A stretch of 64,000 nucleotides of DNA from MKSF01 sp037190225 (GTDB lineage Bacteria > Bacteroidota > Bacteroidia > Chitinophagales > Chitinophagaceae), in NCBI GenBank assembly GCA_037190225.1, contig JBBCJL010000007.1, positions 62,001-126,000 on the forward strand, in the 5' to 3' direction. Shown here one piece after another: positions 35,782 through 44,523 of this stretch (the first letter of the stretch is position 1; every line of letters begins with the position of its first letter). Position numbers and translations under genes: made by a program. Below the pieces are notes generated by a model that was not told the origin of the DNA, searched no databases, and saw only the letters and a list, made by a program, of their open reading frames with translations.

Positions 35782-36723
35782 ATGCAGGACCGCAGTTTAT
35801 GGAAAGCTTACATTGCCCTGGCTATTGTGAGCGTAGTATGGGGCACTACTTATTTCGCCCTGCGTATCGGGGTGGAGACCTTTCCCCCGTTCTTATTCTC
35901 AGGGGTCCGGCAGGCCCTGGCAGGGGTCATATTGTTAGTGGTGCTGAAACTGCTGGGCAAACTTAAATTTACCAGGGCAGACCTGCTGCACCAGTCCGTA
36001 CCGGGCGTATTGATGATCGCCCTGGGGAACGGCGTGATCGGGTGGTCGGAACGTTATATACCCAGTGGTCTTGCCGCGCTGATCGTGTCCATTCTGCCGG
36101 TGTATGTGGTAGGCGTCAATTATGCCAGCGGGGCCGACAGGAGGCGTCCTAATGCCCTGGTAGCAAGCGGGCTGCTGCTGGGATGTGCCGGTATCGTGTT
36201 GATGTTCAGGGATAACCTGAAAGATCTTGTCCGGCCGGAATACCTGATGGGTATGCTGGTATGCTTCATAGCCTGCCTGGCCTGGGCTGCGGGCAGCGTA
36301 TATGCCAAGCAGAAGCCTTCGTCTGCTAATGTGCTCACCAATGCTGCCCTGCAGATGTTCAGCGGCGGTGTAGTGCTGCTTTTAATGAGCCTTTTCCTGG
36401 ATGATTATTCAGAGCTTCAAACGGTATCTGCAGCAAGCATGTGGGCGCTGGTTTATCTTGTGGTCTTCGGGTCCATTCTTGCATACAGCAGCTTTGTATA
36501 TGCTTTATCCAGGCTGCCGGTGGGCGTGGCTTCCCTATATGCCTATATCAATCCTTTTATTGCGCTGCTGATGGGCTACTGGTGGCTGTCGGAAGAGCTG
36601 ACGTGGATCACTTTCCTGGCATTGCTGGCAGCTTTGAGCGGGGTGTATTTTATCAACAGGGGGTATAAGAGGTACAGGAAGCAGGGGACAGTTGATAACG
36701 GTCAGTTGACAGATGGCGGATGA
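35782..36723 (+). CDS. EamA/DMT family transporter
   Basis: A 313-residue inner-membrane protein with ten hydrophobic helices in two EamA repeats (VWGTTYFALRIGVETFPPFLFSG in repeat one; YAYINPFIALLMGYWWLSEELT near the end of repeat two). Such carriers export or import metabolites such as amino acids. The C-terminal tail (GTVDNGQLTDGG) is encoded by a stretch that looks like a short degenerate CAGTTGA/TGACAG repeat (about 36685-36735), so the native end may have been extended. Confidence 0.85.
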   Translation: MQDRSLWKAYIALAIVSVVWGTTYFALRIGVETFPPFLFSGVRQALAGVILLVVLKLLGKLKFTRADLLHQSVPGVLMIALGNGVIGWSERYIPSGLAALIVSILPVYVVGVNYASGADRRRPNALVASGLLLGCAGIVLMFRDNLKDLVRPEYLMGMLVCFIACLAWAAGSVYAKQKPSSANVLTNAALQMFSGGVVLLLMSLFLDDYSELQTVSAASMWALVYLVVFGSILAYSSFVYALSRLPVGVASLYAYINPFIALLMGYWWLSEELTWITFLALLAALSGVYFINRGYKRYRKQGTVDNGQLTDGG

Positions 36724-36763
36724 CAGGTAACGGATGAGAATAGCGGGAGCATTGTCCCGGTGT

Positions 36764-36794
36764 TTTGCCGTTTTTATTAAATAAAATATAATTG
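36764..36794 (+). promoter_or_regulatory. Promoter of the PaaI-like thioesterase gene
   Basis: -33 TTTG (36764-36767), 19-nt spacer, -7 TATAATTG (36787-36794; 7 of 8). ATG follows 9 nt later. Confidence 0.55.
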
Positions 36795-36803
36795 TGAAAT
36801 ATT

Positions 36804-37235
36804 ATGGATCAGGAAAGGGCAGACCAGATAAGGGCCAGCTTTGAGCGCTCTAAAACAATGGCCTTATACGATGCGCGGCTGCTGACCGTGCAGGAGGGCT
36901 ATATCGAGATCGAAGCCGACAAGCAGGAGTTTATGGCCCGGCCTGCGGGTATGTTCAACGGTGCTGCCATAGCCACGCTGGTAGATGTGGCCTCCGGCTA
37001 CGCCGCGGTATCAGCGAAGGCGAAAGATAGCTATGTTACTACAGTGGAGCTGAAGATCAATTATCTCAGTCCCGCTATCGGAGAGCAGCTGCGGGCCAAA
37101 GCCCGGGTGATCAGGAATGGCAGGGTACTGTCAGTGGTACGTGTTGATGTGTATGCCGTTAAAGCGGGAATCGAAAAACTGGCCGCTACTTCGCTGGTGA
37201 CCATGATGCAGCTTCGTAATCCCTCCGATCCTTAA
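36804..37235 (+). CDS. PaaI-family hotdog thioesterase
   Basis: A 143-residue hotdog-fold protein. The catalytic region reads MFNGAAIATLVDVASGYAA, equivalent to the family's HGG-ATLxD helix but without the His. VTTVELKINYLSPAIGEQLRAKARVIRNGR is the conserved beta-sheet. It probably hydrolyses an acyl-CoA in the cytoplasm; substrate unknown. It has its own promoter at 36764. Confidence 0.82.
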   Translation: MDQERADQIRASFERSKTMALYDARLLTVQEGYIEIEADKQEFMARPAGMFNGAAIATLVDVASGYAAVSAKAKDSYVTTVELKINYLSPAIGEQLRAKARVIRNGRVLSVVRVDVYAVKAGIEKLAATSLVTMMQLRNPSDP

Positions 37236-37381
37236 ATAGGGAGCCGTGTGCGGACAAATCATAGCGCACAGTCAACTATCCTGAGGTGTTAAATGTTGTA
37301 TATACATCTTTTGAGCCGGTGGAAGCCTGCCCGTGGGAGTGGCTTTCACAAACAATATCAAACAATACAAACAACCATATT

Positions 37382-37933
37382 ATGAGCAGTTATTTGGACA
37401 GTGTTAAAAAGCAGTTCCGGTATTACAGGATGCTGGCAGAAAAGAGTATGGAGCAGCTGGAGGCGGAGCAGCTTTTCTGGCAGTATAACGAGGAAAGCAA
37501 CAGCATTGCGGTCCTTGTCAATCATATGGCAGGAAATATGCTGTCCCGGTTTACCGATTTCCTGACCGCTGACGGCGAAAAGACCTGGCGTAACCGGGAT
37601 GCCGAATTTACCAATGTCTTTGCGGATAAGGACCAGATGATGCAACGGTGGCACCAGGGCTGGGAATGCCTGATGCAGACACTGGATCAATTATCCGATG
37701 CGGACCTGGAGGCTATAGTCTATGTAAGGAATGACGGGCATACGGTTACAGAGGCCATCAACCGCCAGCTGGCGCATTATGCCTATCATACAGGCCAGAT
37801 CGTTTTTATTGCCAAGATGCTTAAGAATACAGACTGGCAGACCTTGTCCATAGCGCGGAACAGATCGGCCGAATATAACCGGCGCAAGTTTACCCAGGAC
37901 AAGGAAAGAAGGCATTTTACAGATGACCTGTAA
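37382..37933 (+). CDS. DUF1572 (DinB-like four-helix) protein
   Basis: A 183-residue protein: MSSYLDSVKKQFRYYRMLAEKSMEQL, NSIAVLVNHMAGNMLSRFTDF, and GHTVTEAINRQLAHYAYHTGQIVFIAKML. The His residues of NHMAGN and HYAYHTGQ sit where DinB-fold proteins bind a metal. DUF1572 members may be thiol-dependent transferases; function here is unknown. ATG 37382 is chosen over an in-frame start at 37286 because the family begins at this helix. Confidence 0.85.
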   Translation: MSSYLDSVKKQFRYYRMLAEKSMEQLEAEQLFWQYNEESNSIAVLVNHMAGNMLSRFTDFLTADGEKTWRNRDAEFTNVFADKDQMMQRWHQGWECLMQTLDQLSDADLEAIVYVRNDGHTVTEAINRQLAHYAYHTGQIVFIAKMLKNTDWQTLSIARNRSAEYNRRKFTQDKERRHFTDDL

Positions 37934-38021
37934 CCTTTTATGGAATATACATTCAGGATCAATAACAGACACCGGCATCATTACTGCGCCGGATTGCCTG
38001 ATATAATAAAAATCTACAGCT

Positions 38022-39227
38022 ATGGATCTGAAATCGAACGAGCCTTTCTGGCTGGTCAAAAACGGGCTGCTTTCTTCCTTTCCTTCGCTGAAGCAGGAAG
38101 AATCCTGTGATGTGCTTGTGGTAGGAGGCGGCATCACCGGCAGCCTCATAGCGCACCAATGCATGGAAGATGGCTATGATACGGTCCTGATTGACCGGAG
38201 GGAGATCTGTAACGGGAGCACCTCCGCCACCACCTCTATGCTGCAATATGAAATTGACACACCGCTGTACAGGCTTGAGGGCATGATAGGAAGAGCAGGC
38301 GCTGTAGCATCCTACCAGGCCTGCTTACGGGCCATTGAGCAGCTGGATGCACTTTCAAAACGTATCAGGTCGGCGTCCGGGTTCACGACCAAGGCTTCCC
38401 TGTATTACGCGGCATTGAAAAAGGACATCCCCTGGCTGCAGCAGGAGCTGGAGGCCAGGGCGGGCGCGGGGTTTGATGTCAGCTGGATGTCAGGGCGGGA
38501 GATAGCGGAACGGTACGGGCTTCATCATACCTACGGTGGTATCATTTCTGCACACGGGGGCAGTATGGATGCTTTCAGGATGGCCCATGAATTGCTGGCC
38601 TATAACTATAAAAGAGGATTGCGGATCTATGACCGGACACAGCTGGAATCCGTGAGAGACGGCAGGGGGTACAGTACTGTCTTTACCAACTGCGGCCAGC
38701 TTATAAAGGCTAAGAAGATCATTTACTGTGTGGGTTATGAAAGCAGCCAGATGATCCCCGAAAATTTTGTAAGGCTGAAAAGTACGTATGCCATCGTTTC
38801 GGAAATAGATAAGCAGGTCTGCAGCAGGCTCCATGATACGCTCGTCTGGAATACTGCCGATCCTTACCTTTATCTGCGTACCACCGATGACGGACGTATG
38901 TTGGTAGGCGGCGGTGATGAAGATTTTGTCAGCGCCCGTAAACGCGACCGGCTGCTGGCCGTGAAGGCGCGCCGGCTTCGTAAGGCAGTGGAAAGGATGC
39001 AGCCGGATATCCCTTTCTGCACCGATTTCGTGTGGGCAGGCACATTTGGCGAAACAAAGGATGGCCTGCCTTATATCGGCACGCATCCTGCTTTTAGGAA
39101 TGCCTACTTCGTACTGGGCTTCGGGGGTAACGGCATCACCTTCTCCGTGACAGGTATGGAGATGGCCGCTGCCTGGCTGAAAGGTAGAAAGCATCCTTTA
39201 TCCCAATGGTTCCGTTTTGGGCGTTAA
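38022..39227 (+). CDS. FAD-dependent oxidoreductase (DAO family)
   Basis: A 401-residue flavoprotein of the D-amino-acid oxidase/glycine oxidase superfamily. The dinucleotide loop VLVVGGGITGSLIAHQCMED (about residues 30-49) is followed by LIDRREICNGSTSATT. Near the C-terminus, GLPYIGTHPAFRNAYFVLGF and GGNGITFSVTGMEMAA close the FAD domain. Substrate unknown, probably an amine or amino acid. It converges with the dioxygenase gene 11 bp away. Confidence 0.87.
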   Translation: MDLKSNEPFWLVKNGLLSSFPSLKQEESCDVLVVGGGITGSLIAHQCMEDGYDTVLIDRREICNGSTSATTSMLQYEIDTPLYRLEGMIGRAGAVASYQACLRAIEQLDALSKRIRSASGFTTKASLYYAALKKDIPWLQQELEARAGAGFDVSWMSGREIAERYGLHHTYGGIISAHGGSMDAFRMAHELLAYNYKRGLRIYDRTQLESVRDGRGYSTVFTNCGQLIKAKKIIYCVGYESSQMIPENFVRLKSTYAIVSEIDKQVCSRLHDTLVWNTADPYLYLRTTDDGRMLVGGGDEDFVSARKRDRLLAVKARRLRKAVERMQPDIPFCTDFVWAGTFGETKDGLPYIGTHPAFRNAYFVLGFGGNGITFSVTGMEMAAAWLKGRKHPLSQWFRFGR

Positions 39228-39238
39228 GGAGTGCCGGG

Positions 39239-39979
39239 CTATAGCTCCTCCGGAAGAAGGGGCAGGTCCATCCTTTCGGACCAGTTGAGGTTCGCCGTCA
39301 GCTCACAGTCGGAAAATTCTATATGTATCACGCGCCGCTTCCTGTTACCCGTGCTGCGCGCAGAACTGTGGAGCAAGAGGGGCTTCATGATCATAATACC
39401 GCCGGAAGGTACGTGGCAGCTCACTTCCTTATCTGTGGACAGGTCTATGGCAGCAGCCCGCCGGATACCACCGGCATGTGAGCCTTCTATTACTTTTAAG
39501 GCGCCGTTGGTATCATCGGTTGCATCCAGGTGTATACGTACCGTAAAAATATTTTCAAGTATCTCCGTCGGCGGCTGTACGGCAAACTGATCCTGCCTGG
39601 CGATCCAGGGACCAAAACCCTCAGCCGTTGCTTTTTTATCTACCGATATGGTCATATCCTGGTGATAGGCTACATACCAGTTGGATGTTTCCGGCTTATC
39701 GAAATAAATGCTTTTTACAGCAAAGAAATTATTGCCGAACAAGTCCCGCACCAGCTTGATCAGCCTGTCATTGAACACCAGTGCCGGCAGGCCCGGGATC
39801 GTTCTCAGCACCTGCCTGATAGCGAAAAGATCAGAGGTTTTGCGAAAGGCTTCGGAGGAGCTGTCAGCCGTTTCGATCAATGCCGTCATCGCTGCAACAG
39901 CTTCGGGACCATAAAGGCCCGGTATGATGGTAAAGCCTCTTCGGACGATCTCCTCCTTGTAATTAAGTATAGCGCTCAT
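39239..39979 (-). CDS. Phytanoyl-CoA dioxygenase family protein
   Basis: A 246-residue Fe(II)/2-oxoglutarate oxygenase. The metal triad is visible as H-x-D in WYVAYHQDMTIS and a distal His in KPLLLHSSARST, with an Arg nearby for 2-oxoglutarate (NRKRRVIHIEF). Substrate unknown. A minus-strand -7 box lies at 40037-40044. The convergent partner is the DAO oxidoreductase. Confidence 0.87.
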   Translation of the reverse strand: MSAILNYKEEIVRRGFTIIPGLYGPEAVAAMTALIETADSSSEAFRKTSDLFAIRQVLRTIPGLPALVFNDRLIKLVRDLFGNNFFAVKSIYFDKPETSNWYVAYHQDMTISVDKKATAEGFGPWIARQDQFAVQPPTEILENIFTVRIHLDATDDTNGALKVIEGSHAGGIRRAAAIDLSTDKEVSCHVPSGGIMIMKPLLLHSSARSTGNRKRRVIHIEFSDCELTANLNWSERMDLPLLPEEL

Positions 39980-40036
39980 AGGTTGTTATAATGATTTTTA
40001 GCCCGTTCTTACGGACTGTTAAAGATCCCGGGCCGC

Positions 40037-40044
40037 CAAATATA
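40037..40044 (-). promoter_or_regulatory. -7 promoter box for the dioxygenase gene
   Basis: Reads TATATTTG on the minus strand, an exact match, 57 nt before the start codon. Confidence 0.45.
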
Positions 40045-40170
40045 GCTATAATTCTTTGTCAGCTCGCGGGAGGTGCGGTATCAAAGGCAAAGAACAGTTC
40101 CGATGCTTTGAATACAGGATATACATATGTATTGCGATAAAAATTGTAACTTGCTTGGACTATAAAGCTC

Positions 40171-40698
40171 ATGAAGTATATATATACCCAGGAATATCTC
40201 AGTCCTTACGGACCGCTCCTTATAGGCGACTATGAGGGTAAGCTGTGCCTCCTGGACTGGCAGCACCGGGCAAAGCGATCGGCGGTGGACAGGAGGCTGA
40301 CCGCTTTTCTGGATGCAGCTTACAGGGATGCGGCTACACCCCTGCACCAGGATGTCATAGCGCAGCTGGAAGCCTACTTTACCAGGCAACGGACAGCGTT
40401 CGACCTGCCTCTGCTGCTGGCCGGTACGGAATTCCAGCGGAAGGTGTGGCAGGCGCTGATGGAAATACCCTATGGCGCTACCGTTTCCTACCTGGGGCTG
40501 AGCCGGCAGCTGGGAGATGAAAAGGCCATACGTGCGGTGGCCGGTGCTAACGGGGCCAATGCCATTTCGATTATTGTGCCTTGTCACCGTGTGATAGGCA
40601 GTAACAGGTCCCTTACCGGTTATGCAGGAGGTATCACGGTAAAGCAGCGTTTACTGGAATTGGAAAGCAACCTGCATCAGGGCGGGCTTTTTGGCTGA
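40171..40698 (+). CDS. ogt: Methylated-DNA-[protein]-cysteine S-methyltransferase
   Basis: A 175-residue suicide DNA-repair protein that removes alkyl groups from O6-alkylguanine. The helix-turn-helix region FQRKVWQALMEIPYGATVSY is followed by the invariant active-site PCHRV (Cys138) and the GYAGGI loop. No Ada regulatory domain is fused, so it is Ogt-type. The gene is single. Confidence 0.93.
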   Translation: MKYIYTQEYLSPYGPLLIGDYEGKLCLLDWQHRAKRSAVDRRLTAFLDAAYRDAATPLHQDVIAQLEAYFTRQRTAFDLPLLLAGTEFQRKVWQALMEIPYGATVSYLGLSRQLGDEKAIRAVAGANGANAISIIVPCHRVIGSNRSLTGYAGGITVKQRLLELESNLHQGGLFG

Positions 40699-40818
40699 GC
40701 GTTCCTGTTCCCCGGAATCGCCTGTAATTTGGCCGTTCCGTCCTTACTGGGCTTTATAAAAGCAAATACATTACTAAATTCGCGGCAGCAATACTGCTCC
40801 TGTATAAATATATAACCT

Positions 40819-41484
40819 ATGTCTATAAAAATTGATGCCTCCTGGAAAGCCGTGCTGGAAGAAGAATTCAAGGCTCCTTATTTTACCGCGCTAACGGCAT
40901 TCGTTAAGCAGGAATATCTTACCAAGGTATGTTATCCCAGGGGCAGCCAGATATTTGCGGCATTCGACCATTGTAAATTCCAGGATGTTAAGGTCGTTAT
41001 TATAGGACAGGATCCCTATCATGGCCCCGGGCAGGCTAACGGGCTTTGCTTTTCCGTTAATGACGGCGTGCCTTTACCGCCATCCCTTATTAATATCTTT
41101 AAGGAGATAGAAACGGATCTGGGTAAGCCCTTCCCGGCAACCGGCAACCTGGAGCGCTGGGCTGACCAGGGTGTGCTGCTGCTCAACGCTACGCTTACGG
41201 TAGAGCAGGGCAAAGCAGGGAGCCACCAGAACCATGGCTGGGAGATCTTTACGGACGCGGTGATCAGGGAAGTGTCGGACCGGAAGGAAAATGTGGTCTT
41301 CCTGCTGTGGGGCAGCTATGCCAGGAATAAAGGCGCGCGTATAGATACTTCCAGGCACTATGTGCTCCAGTCGGGACATCCATCGCCTATGAGCGCCAAC
41401 AGGGGACACTGGTTTGGCAATCGCCATTTCAGCAAGACCAATGCCTTCCTGCAGTCCAAAGGAATGACGCCTATAGAATGGTAA
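40819..41484 (+). CDS. ung: Uracil-DNA glycosylase, family 1
   Basis: A 221-residue DNA repair enzyme that removes uracil from DNA. The catalytic water-activating loop GQDPYHGPGQANGLCFSV (Asp65) and the C-terminal HPSPMSANRG loop with the catalytic His are intact, and LLLNATLTVEQGKAGSH supplies the uracil-binding Asn. Length is normal. A hairpin follows at 41536. Confidence 0.97.
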   Translation: MSIKIDASWKAVLEEEFKAPYFTALTAFVKQEYLTKVCYPRGSQIFAAFDHCKFQDVKVVIIGQDPYHGPGQANGLCFSVNDGVPLPPSLINIFKEIETDLGKPFPATGNLERWADQGVLLLNATLTVEQGKAGSHQNHGWEIFTDAVIREVSDRKENVVFLLWGSYARNKGARIDTSRHYVLQSGHPSPMSANRGHWFGNRHFSKTNAFLQSKGMTPIEW

Positions 41485-41855
41485 TGATATCGGGTATGGA
41501 TCCGTGGTGCCCCGGCATAGCCGGGAAATACATATAAAGCTGCCGGTGAAGGCAGCTTTGCTGCTATATACCGATGGAACGGAACAATGTGCCTGCAGGA
41601 CAGCGGCGTCTTATGTTTGAGAAATTTTCCGGGGGCTATATGGCCTTACGGGTTGCCATATGTGCCTGTGTGCGATACAGGGAATGCTTATATGCCGTAG
41701 TGATATGGTGATCCGGAAAGATGGCCCGCCGGGGATAAATAGCAGGAAGTATATAGACTGAAAAGAAATGATGTAAAAAGGAGCTGCCCAAAGAGACTCA
41801 AAAAGGTGATAGGGATAAAATGAGGACAACTCCTTTTTACATGATGAAAGATAAG
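41485..41855. other. Intergenic region between ung and a minus-strand small gene
   Basis: 371 bp between convergent genes. Apart from the hairpin at 41536-41559 nothing is recognised. Confidence 0.5.
41536..41559 (+). terminator. Probable ung terminator
   Basis: 9-bp stem AAAGCTGCC/GGCAGCTTT with a 6-nt loop, 52 bp after ung. The stem itself ends in TTT but no long T-run follows. Confidence 0.55.
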
Positions 41856-42242
41856 CTATCTGAAAGTAATGGTCAATGTGAGTGTATATGTAGGGCTTCC
41901 TCCCGGACTCCATTCCATACCTCCGGAAATAGAGGTTTCTGTGCTTTTTCTGGCATTAATTGCACGGGAGGCTTCTCTGAATTGTCCATCTTCCAGGTGG
42001 ATCGGGCTTCTCCCGATCACGGTAGATGCCAGCTGATAACCCAGGGCTGTGCTGTAATTTTCCGGCATATTGTTAAAGTAGGACTGCTGTTCGGCATTCA
42101 GTTCGAAATTGGCCTGTAGCCATTGGCGGAATTCACATCCTATCAGTCTGGCCTGATCCAGCAGGGCCTGATCGTTAAGGGCATAAAGTTCTTCCTGCTT
42201 TTGCTGTACACCTGCAGGTGTAAGTGGAAATCTTGTGCTCAT
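41856..42242 (-). CDS. Small hypothetical protein divergent from the two-component operon
   Basis: A 128-residue protein starting MSTRFPLTPAGVQQKQEELY. The middle is helical and Gln/Leu-rich (CEFRQWLQANFELNAEQQSYF); the C-terminus is Ser/Thr/Gly-rich (ISGGMEWSPGGSPTYTLTLT). No signal peptide or known family. A longer frame back to 42386 would run through repeat structures, so ATG 42242 is preferred. It faces away from the response-regulator operon, with the repeats at 42.32-42.68 kb between them. Confidence 0.6.
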   Translation of the reverse strand: MSTRFPLTPAGVQQKQEELYALNDQALLDQARLIGCEFRQWLQANFELNAEQQSYFNNMPENYSTALGYQLASTVIGRSPIHLEDGQFREASRAINARKSTETSISGGMEWSPGGSPTYTLTLTITFR

Positions 42243-42321
42243 GGGTTGATGGGATTTGATATGGTTGTAAAATTGAAAATTGTCGTTCTTGGTGTAGCTT
42301 TGGTATGACTGATTTTCGGGT

Positions 42322-42422
42322 ACAAACATCCGTATAATACCGCGGACATGCAAAGGGAAAACCCTCCAAATTATAGGAGGCTTCAAGCATCAGGGTTTTA
42401 TAAGCCGAATACGGATGTTTGT
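42322..42422. repeat. Perfect 14-bp inverted repeat enclosing 73 bp
   Basis: ACAAACATCCGTAT at 42322-42335 and its exact reverse complement at 42409-42422. Inside, AAAACCCT/AGGGTTTT (42358-42365/42392-42399) and CCTCC/GGAGG (42363-42367/42376-42380) can form nested or partly competing stems. Confidence 0.8.
42354..42374 (+). repeat. AGGG-N4-CCCT element, copy 1
   Basis: A 21-bp stretch that matches copy 2 (42662-42682) at 18 of 21 positions, in the same orientation and 308 bp apart. Confidence 0.65.
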
Positions 42423-42661
42423 CAGGGCGAAATGCGGCCTTAGGGAAAGCGCTTTTCCAGGTATAGAACGGATAGCATCCATCCTATTAAAAACGGCGGA
42501 CAATGTCACTGCGGCTATTGCATAGGAAGGCTTATGCCGTACGATCCTTTTTCAGGATGTTGCATTTTAAGGTAAAAAAATATTTATCAGGTGAGCGTAT
42601 ATTTAAATGTTTTATAATTTTAACATCTGTAAAGTATATGAGTGCTGATAGAGAATAATAG

Positions 42662-42682
42662 AGGGATAACCCTCTAAATTTT
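42662..42682 (+). repeat. AGGG-N4-CCCT element, copy 2
   Basis: Here the dyad extends to AGAGGG-ATAA-CCCTCT (42660-42675). It ends 14 bp upstream of the -7 box of the response-regulator operon, where a regulator or attenuator could act. Confidence 0.65.
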
Positions 42683-42696
42683 CTTCCCGATAACAA

Positions 42697-42704
42697 TATT
42701 TTTG
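42697..42704 (+). promoter_or_regulatory. -7 promoter box of the two-component operon
   Basis: TATTTTTG, exact TAnnTTTG, 25 nt before ATG 42730. No clear -33 box; the AGGG/CCCT dyad lies where a -33 element would be expected. Confidence 0.55.
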
Positions 42705-42729
42705 CAATACCACCTTGAAAATTGAAAAT

Positions 42730-43389
42730 ATGGAACCCGAATTACCTTATCCTGTTCTTGTAGCCTATGCGGAAGATCACCATCTTGTAAGAGATGCGCT
42801 TATCAATAACCTGGAACAAACGGGGAAGGTGAAAGTGATTGTCACTGCAGATAACGGATCAGACCTGATCAGGGGTATCCGTGAAAGCAGCCAGCTTCCC
42901 CATGTATGTCTGCTGGATATAGAAATGCCGGTCATGAACGGTTTTGATACCTCCCTGTTCATCAGGAAGCAATGGCCCGATATAAAGATCCTCGCCCTTT
43001 CCGGGTATGAAACGGAGCTGTACCAGCTCAGGATGGTCAGGTGCGGTGCCGATGGTTACCTGGGTAAGCGTTCCAGGACCAGCGAGCTCCTGCGGGCGAT
43101 AACGGCAGTCTACAATAATCGTATTTATAATACCGAGCTGTTCGATACTCCGCTTACCAGCCTGAAAAGAAAGGCCAAGGACGAGCCGGAGTTCAGCGCG
43201 GTAGAAGAATTGCTGCTCAAATACTGCGGGGAGGATAAGACCTTGGATGAGATTGCCGACCAGGTAGGCTTTACACACAAAAGCCTGGAGATGCACCGGT
43301 ATAAGCTTTACCAGAAGATAGGCGTTAAAAGCAGGGTAGGACTGCTGATGTATGCTATCAAGAACGGGTTCGTGTCCGTGAATGCCTGA
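42730..43389 (+). CDS. Response regulator (receiver plus LuxR-type HTH)
   Basis: A 219-residue NarL/LuxR-class transcription factor. Receiver domain with acidic pocket AEDHH, phospho-acceptor Asp in VCLLDIEMP, then ALSGYET and GYLGKR. The C-terminal helix-turn-helix is DKTLDEIADQVGFTHKSLEMHRYKLYQKIGV. A TTG at 42715 in the same frame was passed over for ATG 42730. First gene of a four-gene operon that ends with its likely sensor kinase. Confidence 0.9.
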   Translation: MEPELPYPVLVAYAEDHHLVRDALINNLEQTGKVKVIVTADNGSDLIRGIRESSQLPHVCLLDIEMPVMNGFDTSLFIRKQWPDIKILALSGYETELYQLRMVRCGADGYLGKRSRTSELLRAITAVYNNRIYNTELFDTPLTSLKRKAKDEPEFSAVEELLLKYCGEDKTLDEIADQVGFTHKSLEMHRYKLYQKIGVKSRVGLLMYAIKNGFVSVNA

Positions 43390-43425
43390 ACATGTAAAAA
43401 CCCTAATCACTAAATCTAATATACA

Positions 43426-43863
43426 ATGTCAAAACTGAATTTACTGGGTATAATTTCCGCTGCGTGGCTGGCGGGGTACAGCAGCAATCATGATCCTCAT
43501 TCCGCTAATTTCATATCTAAGGATTCGGCCAACAGGATGATACAGAGCTACCTCAACAGTACAAATTCCGATAAGCAGCTGTACAGCCTGATCCTGGATG
43601 CGGATGATATCAGGACGTACCTGAGCGATACGGCTATCCGGGGAGTTAAAGTAATGTTTGCGCATACGATGGAATATATCAATGCGGGCAATGAAGGATT
43701 GCCGGCCGATCTGGAAAGCGGCGCGCTGACGGTCATACTGGCCGGTTATAACAGCCGCGGCAATTATGTATTTGCCCCGGGCATGCGGGTGCTGAACAAA
43801 GCCCGCCCCTGTCCCACTAAATGTCTCACTACAGGTTCCGCAAGTAATCATATTCTGGAGTAG
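43426..43863 (+). CDS. Small exported protein of the two-component operon
   Basis: A 145-residue protein with a signal-like N-terminus (LLGIISAAWLAGYSS) and a compact domain, ISKDSANRMIQSYLNSTN, DADDIRTYLSDTAIRGVKVMFAH and GALTVILAGYNSRGNYVF, ending in a Cys-Pro-rich tail (ARPCPTKCLTTGS). The pattern resembles uncharacterised Chitinophagaceae proteins. Its stop codon directly abuts the ATG of the next gene, so translation is probably coupled. Position between regulator and kinase suggests a periplasmic accessory of the signalling system; this is inference. Confidence 0.65.
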   Translation: MSKLNLLGIISAAWLAGYSSNHDPHSANFISKDSANRMIQSYLNSTNSDKQLYSLILDADDIRTYLSDTAIRGVKVMFAHTMEYINAGNEGLPADLESGALTVILAGYNSRGNYVFAPGMRVLNKARPCPTKCLTTGSASNHILE

Positions 43864-44523
43864 ATGACGGAGCAACAGGTACTGTACTTATATTATGTGA
43901 TCGTAGGCTTTGCTGCTGCAGCTGCATTGTACCGTCTGCGCAGGACGGACAGGGCAACGCGTTTCCTGTGCTTTTTTATCCTGTATGCGCTCGTGAATGA
44001 GATACTGAGCGCATACAGCATATCGCTTTTCAGGAATAATTATATACTGTCTAACCTGTATGATTATATCTCATTCATATTGCTGGGCGCCTTTTTCTAT
44101 TTAAGCGCAGAACATAAAAAGGCCGCCAGGCTGATATTGTTGCTCCTGATAGCGGGTATGGCCGCGCTGCCGGTCAATATCCTGCTATTTCCCGATTTCA
44201 CCAGTGTGCACCAATACCTTACCGAACAGATATCCGGCTTCCTGATACTCGTGATCTCATTATATACCATTTATAATATGGTGCTCCGGGATGAGGACGC
44301 TGTCATATACAGGATCCCGCTGTTCTGGATCGCTACCGTATTTGTATTTTACCAGCTGATCAACCTGTGGGGCAGAAGCGCCTATCATCCTTTTGAGCTA
44401 AGGCTGGAGAACGATTATTTTTATTTTATTATACTGGGTATCAATATATTATTGTATAGCCTGCTGGGAGTATTCCTGTGGCGTCATTCCCGGATGAAAC
44501 TTGAAGTGCATGAACGTAGATAA
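43864..44523 (+). CDS. Six-helix membrane protein of the two-component operon
   Basis: A 219-residue integral membrane protein with six or seven hydrophobic helices (for example YLYYVIVGFAAAAALYRL, ISFILLGAFFYLSA and ILGINILLYSLLGVFLW). No catalytic or transport motif. Its ATG touches the upstream stop and its last 14 bp overlap the kinase start, so all are translated together. The kinase has one membrane helix and almost no sensor domain, so this protein may provide sensing. It is unrelated in sequence to families I know. Confidence 0.7.
   Translation: MTEQQVLYLYYVIVGFAAAAALYRLRRTDRATRFLCFFILYALVNEILSAYSISLFRNNYILSNLYDYISFILLGAFFYLSAEHKKAARLILLLLIAGMAALPVNILLFPDFTSVHQYLTEQISGFLILVISLYTIYNMVLRDEDAVIYRIPLFWIATVFVFYQLINLWGRSAYHPFELRLENDYFYFIILGINILLYSLLGVFLWRHSRMKLEVHERR

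Larger units (their letters stand above)
42243..42729. other. Structured intergenic region upstream of a two-component operon
   Basis: 487 bp. It contains a 14-bp inverted repeat (42322-42335/42409-42422), two copies of an AGGG-N4-CCCT element (42354-42374 and 42662-42682) and a consensus -7 box at 42697. No further gene is seen. Confidence 0.6.
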
